Below are positions 1-7,316 of a DNA stretch of 64,000 nt, piece by piece. Every line of letters starts with the position of its first letter. The first letter of the stretch is position 1. The position numbers and the translations under genes are program-made. The stretch is taken from NCBI GenBank assembly GCA_902494875.1, contig CABUUO010000006.1, positions 1 to 64,000 on the forward strand. The letters are read 5' to 3'. Under the pieces are notes generated by a model. The model was not told the origin of the DNA and did not search any database. It was given only the letters and a program-made list of their open reading frames with translations. The DNA comes from an uncultured Pseudomonadota bacterium. GTDB lineage: Bacteria; Pseudomonadota; Alphaproteobacteria; RF32; CAG-239.

Positions 1-231
1 AACATCGACCTCATCGGCCTCTTCTTCCACGATTGCCTGAGTTTTTACATCTAATGAGGCTGTTCCTGATAAATTTATGTCTCCCGAGTGTGAAAGCTGA
101 GTATCCGAGCGCTCTACAACATAGCTTCCCGATGTTAGATTGGTTGCATCCGCCGGAAGATTTTCCGCATAAGCATTATGGCCGCAAGTCAGCGCCACCA
201 ATGCCGTTGTAATTAAGAGTTTATTTTTCAT
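1..231 (-). CDS. secreted protein, N-terminal part only
   Basis: The reading frame starts at 231 and runs off the left edge of the window, so only 77 residues are visible. The first 22 residues form a clear signal peptide (Lys near the start, a hydrophobic stretch, then Ala-Tyr-Ala before the probable cut). The mature part is rich in Ser, Thr, Asp and Glu and ends in an acidic run. An AAGGA site lies 11 bases before the chosen ATG; an in-frame ATG four codons upstream is the alternative. The family is not recognisable from this fragment; a secreted or autotransported surface protein is possible. Confidence 0.6.
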   Translation of the reverse strand, partial: MKNKLLITTALVALTCGHNAYAENLPADATNLTSGSYVVERSDTQLSHSGDINLSGTASLDVKTQAIVEEEADEVDV

Positions 232-298
232 ACGATTAAACATCCTTGTTAACTAGTTAAACAAAACCCACCGTTCATAAAGAAAGGCGGGCGGATGT

Positions 299-437
299 TC
301 GAAAACCGTATAGAGATAGACGGCTCGGCTTATTTGGCTGAGCCTTATTCGCCGACATCCGTCCATTGCAGACAAGATTAGTCGGCACAATATTTTAAGT
401 CGTGTGCACACGACTATCTCTATTTTAGGGTTTTCGA
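299..437. other. folded non-coding element (outer stem with three inner hairpins)
   Basis: Two outer arms pair exactly: TCGAAAACC (299-307) with GGTTTTCGA (429-437), and TAGAGATAG (311-319) with CTATCTCTA (414-422). Inside them are an 8-bp hairpin at 322-344 with one G-T pair, a 6-bp stem GCCGAC/GTCGGC (351-356 and 381-386), and a perfect 18-bp palindrome at 398-415. The whole could fold as a cruciform-like structure in DNA or as a small RNA. It lies in the 334-bp gap before the lipoprotein gene at the left part of the accessory island. The function is unknown; a recombination site, a structured leader or a small RNA are all possible. Confidence 0.5.
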
Positions 438-565
438 CGCCCTAAGCAGCAAACTGCTCGGATTTATATTATAAAGCCTTTTGAAGACAATCAAGCTAAA
501 AGTCAAAAACCCTCTGGAATTTTTATAAATAAGCCGATATAGTCCTTTTATAAGGGGCTTAACGT

Positions 566-1315
566 ATGACAAAAGTATTAGTAACATTGCTGTTTTTAGC
601 CGGATGTACGACAATCAAGGTGCCAGCTGACTTTGTGTATAAAGAGGTTGAAACTCGGAATTTTACCCTTGCCAGTTGGCAAAAGGTTACCAATCCGGCA
701 GCTCCTTATAAAATATATATAGAAGGTGATGGTTATGCTTTTAATGCCCGAGGCAAAGCAACGCAAGACCCAACACCTCACGGAACTTTAGTCCGTGAAC
801 TGGCTTTTGGCGACGACAGCCCGAATATCATATATTTGGCAAGACCCTGCCAATATGTTAAAAGTCCGATTTGTTCCAAGCGTCATTGGACAACTGCCCG
901 TTTTGCACCAGAAGTTATGAATGCCGAATATGAAGCAATTAAAAATATTGTCGGCAACCATCTGGTCATTTTGGTAGGATTTTCCGGTGGCGCACAGATT
1001 GCCGGACTGGTGGCAACTGCCAAACCGGGGCTGAATGTCAAAAAAATTATAACCATTGCTGGAAATCTCGACCATCTGGCATGGACACAATATCACAATC
1101 TGCCGCCGCTTAATGAGTCGATGAATTTGGAAAGCTACCGCAAACAATTTGCCAAAATTCCGCAAATCCATTATGTCGGCAGTGACGATGAAGTCATGCC
1201 GCCGGTATTGGTACGCGAATTTGTCGGAAAGGGCGATTTAATTATTGAAGTCAGCGGAGCAAGGCATAACGAAGGCTGGGGAAAAATTTATAATAAAATC
1301 CGGAGCGAAAGATGA
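566..1315 (+). CDS. lipoprotein with alpha/beta-hydrolase fold
   Basis: This 249-residue protein has a short signal with lipobox LAGC (Cys14), so it is probably anchored to a membrane and faces the periplasm. The nucleophile elbow is GFSGG with Ser140; GSDDE (about 206-210) and GARHNEGW (His234) fit the acid and base of a Ser-Asp-His triad. The order and spacing suit a serine hydrolase (esterase or lipase type), but the substrate cannot be told. An AAGGGG site eight bases before the ATG supports the start. The stop overlaps the next gene by four bases (ATGA), so the two are probably co-transcribed and co-translated. Confidence 0.75.
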   Translation: MTKVLVTLLFLAGCTTIKVPADFVYKEVETRNFTLASWQKVTNPAAPYKIYIEGDGYAFNARGKATQDPTPHGTLVRELAFGDDSPNIIYLARPCQYVKSPICSKRHWTTARFAPEVMNAEYEAIKNIVGNHLVILVGFSGGAQIAGLVATAKPGLNVKKIITIAGNLDHLAWTQYHNLPPLNESMNLESYRKQFAKIPQIHYVGSDDEVMPPVLVREFVGKGDLIIEVSGARHNEGWGKIYNKIRSER

Positions 1316-1524
1316 AAAGAACCGTATGTTTATTAATTTTTCTGCTTTTATCCGCACCTGTTTTGGCTGCCGACAACTCAGCCGTAGTTATGAATACCAA
1401 GACTTATATTTATCATAGCCCCACCTGCAAATGGGCAAAACGCTGTACCAAAAACTGTATAAAAACCACCAAAGACAAGGCAAAATCACAAGGTGCCAGA
1501 CCGTGCAAAGTTTGCGGCGGATAA
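1312..1524 (+). CDS. small Cys-rich secreted protein
   Basis: The product has 70 residues. Residues 1-19 are a signal peptide ending in VLA-A. The mature part holds five cysteines in a layout YHSPTC...CTKNC...RPCKVC. It resembles the short metal-binding tails (Ada-like zinc-binding or SPASM-like 'YH.PTC...PCK.C' modules) found at the end of secreted nucleases, here standing alone. Zinc or disulfide binding is an inference. It overlaps the hydrolase gene by four bases and is followed by a terminator-like hairpin, so the two genes form one short operon. Confidence 0.6.
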   Translation: MKRTVCLLIFLLLSAPVLAADNSAVVMNTKTYIYHSPTCKWAKRCTKNCIKTTKDKAKSQGARPCKVCGG

Positions 1525-1566
1525 ACTCATTATATAATCTAAGTTTTATAATGAGTCCTTATTTTT
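1525..1566 (+). terminator. hairpin terminator built from ACTCATTATA repeats
   Basis: ACTCATTATA (1525-1534) pairs exactly with TATAATGAGT (1547-1556) and is followed by a T-rich run. It ends the lipoprotein operon. The same 10-bp word is reused in a second inverted pair at 1606-1647. Confidence 0.6.
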
Positions 1567-1605
1567 CAAGCATTACAAGACTTTGAGCCTAGACTTTTAT
1601 TTTAT

Positions 1606-1647
1606 ACTCATTATAATTTATTACATAGATTCAATAACATAATGAGT
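1606..1647. repeat. inverted repeat pair over the recombinase start
   Basis: ACTCATTATA at 1606-1615 faces CATAATGAGT at 1638-1647 (9 of 10 positions paired). The right arm contains the ATG of the tyrosine recombinase at 1642. With the pair at 1525-1556 there are four copies of one word in 123 bp. This could be an operator or the core site of the recombinase; that is inference. Confidence 0.5.
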
Positions 1648-2259
1648 AAAAAAACAAAAATGGCACTTAACAAACAGGCAAAAATCCTTACTCCGAAACA
1701 GCAGGAACTGGCATTGAGTTATCTGGAACGGATGCGATATCCGCTCCGCAACAAAATTATTTTTATGCTTAGTTACAAGGCCGGATTGCGGGCAAAGGAA
1801 ATAGCAAATTTAAGCTGGCTGATGGTTTGCGACTCGGAAGGAAACTTGAGCCGAGAAATTAACCTTATTAATAAGGCATCCAAGGGCAAGCAATCCGGTC
1901 GGATTATTCCGTTGCATAAAGATTTGGCGGCTTTATTGGCGGAATTGTTAAGCAGGCAACAGGAAAATGAGCATTTTAATTTGACGAATCGGATTATTAC
2001 CACAGAACGCGACAATAAGACCAGCCCGCAGGCAATCATCAATTTTTTTTATAATTTATATAAGGACATCGGCTTTGAAGGCTGCTCCTCGCATAGTGGA
2101 CGCAGAACTTTCATTACCACTGCTGCTAAAAATATCAGCCTTGCCGGCGGAACCTTAAATGATATCCGCATGCTGGCCGGACATTCCACCCTTGCCACCA
2201 CCCAACGCTATATCGAATATAACACCGACGCACAGAAGAAAATTGTAGAGATGGTTTGA
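1642..2259 (+). CDS. minimal tyrosine recombinase (catalytic domain only)
   Basis: The 205-residue protein carries all the usual catalytic positions: Arg50 in AGLRAKE, a Lys at 81-83, His151-x-x-Arg154 in HSGRR, His181 in GHSTL and the nucleophile Tyr190. Only about 30 residues precede the catalytic domain, so the core-binding (SAM-like) domain of normal integrases is absent. Such short recombinases are known from mobile elements. No good Shine-Dalgarno site is visible and the start codon sits in an inverted repeat, which suggests self-control. It ends 11 bases before the convergent STAND gene. It probably moved, or once moved, parts of this island. Confidence 0.85.
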   Translation: MSKKTKMALNKQAKILTPKQQELALSYLERMRYPLRNKIIFMLSYKAGLRAKEIANLSWLMVCDSEGNLSREINLINKASKGKQSGRIIPLHKDLAALLAELLSRQQENEHFNLTNRIITTERDNKTSPQAIINFFYNLYKDIGFEGCSSHSGRRTFITTAAKNISLAGGTLNDIRMLAGHSTLATTQRYIEYNTDAQKKIVEMV

Positions 2260-2269
2260 AAAAATTATT

Positions 2270-5200
2270 CTATGCAACTTTTTTTTCGTTTGCTTGTTTT
2301 TCTTTTGAATAATCCACCAACAGTTGGGTTTGCTTTTTTTCTGGTATCTTTAGTAAGCTAAAAATTGCATCTTTAATGTTTCTACTTATTTTACTGTATC
2401 TAAAGGCTACAAACCTAGTTACAACTAATTTAGTTATTAAATTAAATAAATAGCTAGTTTCTGACAAACCTTTAATTAATGATGTTAAATCGCTTAAAGG
2501 AAACTCAGCTTGATTTACCATCTTATTGTAAAAATTTATTATATTCATAAATTTCGAGGATAACTCATTATCTTCGCATAATTCTTTATGTGTTGGCATT
2601 AGGTCTGAATTAGCCATGTGAACGGAGATATGATGAATCGCAGATAAATACATCCCTCCAACAAGAAAGAATACTATGTTTTGACTTTCCCGGTGTATCA
2701 TTTCTCGATCTTGTGTCTTTCCTGACTTTTCAAGTTGTTCTTCTATGTAGCTTAATACAATATCTTTTTCTCTTTTTAATATAGATATATATGCATGTAT
2801 AATTGAACGATGTAATAAATAGGCTTTTTTGCATAACTCCATTTTAGGGGTGCGATCTAGATCCACAACATGATTTTTCAGCAAACAACCTATTATTTCA
2901 CTTATTTTTAATGCTTCAATTATATTTTTTTCTATTTCATCGTAATTATTATTGGCTTTTTTTATTTCTAATTCTTTCTTGTCTCTTAGTTCTATTTCTT
3001 CCTTCTTTAATTCCATTTCTTTTTTAGTTGGAAGCATTATTTCGGGAACTTTATCAATTAAACTATCGACAAAGCCGACATCTTCCCATGCGTTTAAAGC
3101 TGGATCAGTTTTTAAATTGAAGAACTTAATTAAATCATCTGCTTTAGCTTTGATGCATTCTATTATAAATGGACTTTTCATATGGTATGACATAAAAATA
3201 ACAATATTAGCGGCATCTCTTTCGTACAAAGTTGTAAATAGTTTTTCTATTTTTGACTGCAATATCTTGGTTTCGTCAGCATTATAATTATTAAATAAAT
3301 TTTCTGAAAAATATTTAGCCACGAAAAAATAATACATATAGTCAAATGAAAATTTAAAACTATCAGAAAACTTCGTTAATATATTTGCCTCAATTAATTT
3401 TTCGGTACTTATAGGAATGGTGCTTATATTTTTCTTTCTAATGTAATCATCATGAATATTTTTTAATCCATCAGGAGATATTTCTTTTATATCAGAATTA
3501 AATATAGCATATGCTATATATTCAATATAATTAAAACATTGATTTATCTTTTGATTATTTACACCAACCTTTAATAAAGATAGAGTAATTATCGCTCTAT
3601 AAAATTCCGCACACATTGATTCTGGAGAAATACCAGATAAACTAATTCCATTTTTCTCAAGATATAAAGCTGAAAGAATATAAAAAGGCGTTACAGGCAT
3701 TATTCCTTTCTGAAATGGAATATCCAAACTATTTTCTAGTTTCTCAATCCGTTGAACATCCATTTCCATATTATTGAAGGAAAACCATTTTTGAAACAAA
3801 TCTAATTTTTTTGAATTGTTCCATTTAACAAGCTCCCATCTTTCAAATTTTGTATTAAATTGTGTTCCTTGCTTATTCTTCCATGTAAGCATATCACTAA
3901 ATTCGGATGAAACAGTTACAAAAATTTCATCGACTAAATCAGAAAGATTCATAAGAAATGGTAAAAAATCACTTTGTCTTAAATTACCATCCATATCATC
4001 AATTAAAACAATTTTTTTGTTGCGGTCTAACGAGTTGTAAAAACCCGCACTTTTATTCTCGTATTGCTCTTCAAATTTTTTTGCAAGAATAGAGCAATCT
4101 TTTATTTTGCTATATATAAGTTCTTTTCCATCAATAAAAACGGGGTATTTTCCTTGTTGATATCTAGCCTTCATAATCATTTTTAATAATGATGTTTTGC
4201 CGTATTTGTCATCAGCCCTTAATATTATATATTTCTTGTCAAAAGTACCTTTAAGTATCTCATCTGTATCAATTTTAAATTTTTCGTCTTCATTTGCATA
4301 TTTAAATATTAAAGGGGAAACAAACAAATCTGATAATGTGGTTTTATCTTCGATATTTGGAATTAATTCCATTTTATCAATAAAGCGCATCATTTTATCA
4401 GAAAGATGAACCCCATTTTTGGAGTTTTCAACTTGATAGCTAGAATTTTCAATTTCTTCAAAACACTCTGTTATCCACGAAAATACTTTTTGGGTAACAT
4501 TATTATTATCTATTTTTATTAAACCAAATCCGTCTAGAATATTTTTATTTGAAAATAATCGGCCTTCAAAAGTGTTAATATTTCGTCCATCTTTGGTTCG
4601 TTTATAATTGCTATCATAAACATGCTCATGTCCTAAAAATAAATAATTGGCCATGCTTTCTATATAATTTTTTATATCTTTATATGTATCATTATCATTC
4701 CAATGGAATGGGTGATGCATTGCAATAATATTTATGTCATCAGGAGCAACTGTTATTTTGTCTGTAATTGCCTTGGAAAATTCATACGGCAATTTCATAA
4801 CCCCGATATCTTCTCTTTTTTTTGAAAACAAAGAAGTATTAAACATAAAAAAATTATAAGATTGTTCTTTGATTTTTGATGTATATATTTTGACAATATT
4901 ATTGTCAAAAATTGGTTCCATTGTACATACGGACGAATTGAAATTAGAAAAATTAAATTGTATTGCCGCTAAATGACTGAGAACTGAGTCGCTCAACTTT
5001 GTTTCGTCATTATTCAAGCCATCAAGAATAAGATTCCTGACAGATAAATCTCCCTCAAAATTACAATCATGATTTCCAGGAACAAATAAGAAATCAAAGC
5101 AAATTTGACTTTCCTTTAACTTTTTTTCCAGTTCTCCATAAAATTCTATTGCCAGATCGTACTCATCATTCTTACCAGAAAATGCAATGTCTCCACTTGT

Positions 5201-5332
5201 TATAATAAAAGTATGGTCGCATTCCTTAACATTGCTGCAAATTGTATTGGCAATCTCACTTTTCTTTAAAACTGCAATATTATTATTTTGGGATAAGTGG
5301 ATATCTGATAAATGTACAATAGCGATAGACAT
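2270..5332 (-). CDS. metallophosphoesterase-STAND NTPase fusion, candidate defence protein
   Basis: This 1,020-residue protein joins two modules. Residues 1-280 are a calcineurin-like phosphoesterase with all metal-ligand motifs intact: Asp10/His12, Asp48 (SGD), GNHD 86-89, His206-207 and GHEH (235-237). Residues 330 to about 700 are a P-loop NTPase with Walker A GKTS (378-381, Ala in place of the usual first Gly) and Walker B IVLIDD (441-446). A later motif, FKFSFDYMYYFFVAKYF, resembles the conserved segment after the winged helix of NACHT/STAND ATPases. The remaining 300 residues are helical and may be the sensor. Phosphoesterase-STAND fusions are predicted to kill or arrest infected cells, with ATP-driven assembly switching on the N-terminal enzyme. 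AAAGG lies five bases before the ATG. The gene is AT-rich compared with the core genes. The domains are near certain; the defence role is inferred from architecture and neighbours. Confidence 0.8.
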   Translation of the reverse strand: MSIAIVHLSDIHLSQNNNIAVLKKSEIANTICSNVKECDHTFIITSGDIAFSGKNDEYDLAIEFYGELEKKLKESQICFDFLFVPGNHDCNFEGDLSVRNLILDGLNNDETKLSDSVLSHLAAIQFNFSNFNSSVCTMEPIFDNNIVKIYTSKIKEQSYNFFMFNTSLFSKKREDIGVMKLPYEFSKAITDKITVAPDDINIIAMHHPFHWNDNDTYKDIKNYIESMANYLFLGHEHVYDSNYKRTKDGRNINTFEGRLFSNKNILDGFGLIKIDNNNVTQKVFSWITECFEEIENSSYQVENSKNGVHLSDKMMRFIDKMELIPNIEDKTTLSDLFVSPLIFKYANEDEKFKIDTDEILKGTFDKKYIILRADDKYGKTSLLKMIMKARYQQGKYPVFIDGKELIYSKIKDCSILAKKFEEQYENKSAGFYNSLDRNKKIVLIDDMDGNLRQSDFLPFLMNLSDLVDEIFVTVSSEFSDMLTWKNKQGTQFNTKFERWELVKWNNSKKLDLFQKWFSFNNMEMDVQRIEKLENSLDIPFQKGIMPVTPFYILSALYLEKNGISLSGISPESMCAEFYRAIITLSLLKVGVNNQKINQCFNYIEYIAYAIFNSDIKEISPDGLKNIHDDYIRKKNISTIPISTEKLIEANILTKFSDSFKFSFDYMYYFFVAKYFSENLFNNYNADETKILQSKIEKLFTTLYERDAANIVIFMSYHMKSPFIIECIKAKADDLIKFFNLKTDPALNAWEDVGFVDSLIDKVPEIMLPTKKEMELKKEEIELRDKKELEIKKANNNYDEIEKNIIEALKISEIIGCLLKNHVVDLDRTPKMELCKKAYLLHRSIIHAYISILKREKDIVLSYIEEQLEKSGKTQDREMIHRESQNIVFFLVGGMYLSAIHHISVHMANSDLMPTHKELCEDNELSSKFMNIINFYNKMVNQAEFPLSDLTSLIKGLSETSYLFNLITKLVVTRFVAFRYSKISRNIKDAIFSLLKIPEKKQTQLLVDYSKEKQANEKKVA

Positions 5333-5427
5333 AAGTTACCTTTCATATACTTTTAATTTTAGTTAGTTTAGATTTTAAAAGCTATTATGTCTATAAAAAA
5401 TATATGAATTACACTAAAATACAAATA

Positions 5428-5685
5428 CTAATGTTTACCTTTATCTGCTCGTTCAAAAACAGCTCCTAGCACTTCAAGATTTTTAATTGTGGCCTTTAAT
5501 ATCTTGTTTCGCATTGCACGGAGCGTATAAAAGTTTTTGCTTTTGTTTGCTTCCATTGTTTTGACAATCATCTCAACTTCAAGGCCTGTATAACAACGCA
5601 TTATCCGCGTAAACGGATTGCTGAAATGCTTTAGTGCATAATTTAGTGCCGTATTGTCCAGACAAATATAAAAGTCCTTAATCAT
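5428..5685 (-). CDS. hypothetical protein, 85 residues
   Basis: A small basic protein without signal or membrane segment. AAGGAAA lies upstream of the ATG. It lies just upstream of, and in the same direction as, the STAND gene, about 95 bases away, so it could be read with it. It diverges from the resolvase remnant at 5771. I do not recognise the family; the size and position would suit a small regulator or partner of the STAND protein, but nothing in the sequence proves this. Confidence 0.5.
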   Translation of the reverse strand: MIKDFYICLDNTALNYALKHFSNPFTRIMRCYTGLEVEMIVKTMEANKSKNFYTLRAMRNKILKATIKNLEVLGAVFERADKGKH

Positions 5686-5770
5686 TTTTATTATTTCCTT
5701 CCGCTATTGGTTATATAATAAAAATATTGAGCATTAGCCTTTTATTACCCATTAGAAATAGGAAATAAAA

Positions 5771-5985
5771 ATGATATATGCTTATACTCGCGTCAGTACA
5801 AATAAACAAGATTATGAAAACCAAAAAATTGGAATTGAAGCAAAAACTAAATCTCTGGGCTTGAATATTAAAAATATATCGAAAATTATGGTATATTCGA
5901 TACTAAAAAGCCTAATGAATGGACTTTAGGCGGTTGTCTAAAAAAGTTGACAACAGGTGGTATAATTATATTCCGAATTTTTTCT
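5771..5985 (+). pseudogene. decayed serine recombinase (resolvase/invertase), N-terminal part
   Basis: The frame opens with IYAYTRVSTNKQDYENQK, the hallmark start of resolvase/invertase proteins with the catalytic Ser in TRVS. Near 5875 the frame breaks. From 5878 another frame continues with IENYGIFDTKKPNEW, then LGGCLKKL and GGIIIF, which match the next part of the resolvase fold. After about 5985 no homology is left, and the sequence runs into the end of the convergent gene. This is a frameshifted and truncated relic; AGGAAATAAAA before the ATG is an intact ribosome site. Confidence 0.7.
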
Positions 5986-6802
5986 TTTGTTCTGAAGAGA
6001 GAGAGGTTAAATATTTTTCAACTATTTTAGGTGTTGCTTTAGCATCTTTATTTCTAAAATTAATCATATCTTGTATGGCTTCGTCTTTCAGCCCATTTGG
6101 ATTAAGAAGCCCCATAGCGGCAAATGACGCTAAGGTTATTATCTCTAATTTTATAGATGTCATAACCATTGATAATAATTGAGCATTTGGTAAAAATTTT
6201 GATATGAAAGGTCTATTTTGCAAATATTTTTCATAAATAACTACAAACCACTCTGGCTGATCCTTATCATCAGTGACAGGAATATTCTCATTTTCAAGAA
6301 TAATAGTTGCTGCTTCTTTAAATGAGTATAAGAAAGTGCGGGCAGGCCCGAATACTTTGGCAAATTTTTCAATTTCATCCAATACTATTTTAGGATTATC
6401 TTCATTTGTAATAGTATTTATATGAGAGAATAACCCGTTTAAAAACAACACATGCAAGTTATTTATTGTACCTATTCCATTAAGACTGCTTTGAACTCTA
6501 TTCTCCATATCATTGAGTATTTCTCTTGCAACAAGGAGTGCACTCCTTTTAGCCTCCAATCTAATATTATTAAACTCTAACTGAAATTGTACCCGTTGTT
6601 CTTCTAACTGCTTTTGTTGTTCTTGAAGTTGTACTGATTGAAGTTCTAAACTATTATAAAACCAAATAACCGCTATAAATCCACTAGATGCGGCGAATAT
6701 AGACCCAAGAGCAGATGTTTTATCTGAGTCGACAAATATTACAACTAAAAGTGACAACAATATAACAGCACATGTTAATGTCCATAATTTCCAATGCTTC
6801 AT
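5966..6802 (-). CDS. membrane protein with coiled coil, possible abortive-infection type
   Basis: The 278-residue product has two N-terminal membrane helices (about 7-25 and 33-50), then a Gln/Glu-rich coiled coil (about 52-95) and a helical cytoplasmic domain. The plan, two helices plus coiled coil plus soluble domain, is that of proteins grouped as putative phage abortive-infection proteins (putAbiC-like), and the gene sits between two defence candidates. The match is by layout only, with no diagnostic motif. It overlaps the decayed resolvase at its 3' end. Confidence 0.5.
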   Translation of the reverse strand: MKHWKLWTLTCAVILLSLLVVIFVDSDKTSALGSIFAASSGFIAVIWFYNSLELQSVQLQEQQKQLEEQRVQFQLEFNNIRLEAKRSALLVAREILNDMENRVQSSLNGIGTINNLHVLFLNGLFSHINTITNEDNPKIVLDEIEKFAKVFGPARTFLYSFKEAATIILENENIPVTDDKDQPEWFVVIYEKYLQNRPFISKFLPNAQLLSMVMTSIKLEIITLASFAAMGLLNPNGLKDEAIQDMINFRNKDAKATPKIVEKYLTSLSSEQKKKFGI

Positions 6803-7316
6803 TTGTTTAATTTCCTTTAAAACAACTTATTTTTTAATATCAATATCATCATAGTTTTCCTGCGGATTAACAATTGTCATAGCATCCTCTGTTATAGGTT
6901 ATAAATTAGCGCCTACCATAAAATATGAATAGTATCAACAAATTCTTTCTATCGTCATCATCTGCCGCAAATCGTCATCCATGCCGTTAATAATAAGGTA
7001 CATTTCCGCTAATTCCTGCTCGTATTTTTTCCTAAGGTCATAAACCTTGGTCAGCCACAGTTCAAAAATCGTCAGAAATGGCGATTTTTTTCTTTATAAA
7101 TCAACAACTTAATTGAGTCCGAGAATTTATCTTGTTATAGGCATAAATACAAATCATCTTCGGACTATTTTTTATGACTTCCCTTATTTTTCAAGTAATT
7201 ATGAATTGATTTTCCTTTTACAGATTATTCTTTGTTTCAAAAAAAAATTATTTTTTAAAACTTTAGTAAGTTATCCACAATTATAATAAAAAAAAGTGTA
7301 ATTTAAGGAATTAATC
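6803..7316. other. intergenic, with a short coding remnant on the minus strand
   Basis: No intact gene is visible in these 514 bases. On the minus strand from about 7091 to 6935 an open frame without a start codon reads ELWLTKVYDLRKKYEQELAE and ends MTIERIC-stop, a helical, protein-like composition that suggests the tail of a lost gene. The rest is very AT-rich and probably holds the promoter of the methylase gene at 7317. Confidence 0.4.

Noticed and set aside
256..562. GTTAAAC and GCTTAAC words around the folded element as an integron attC site
   Set aside because: The order of the two core words is the reverse of that in attC sites, there is no integron integrase, and the minimal recombinase lacks the IntI-specific region.
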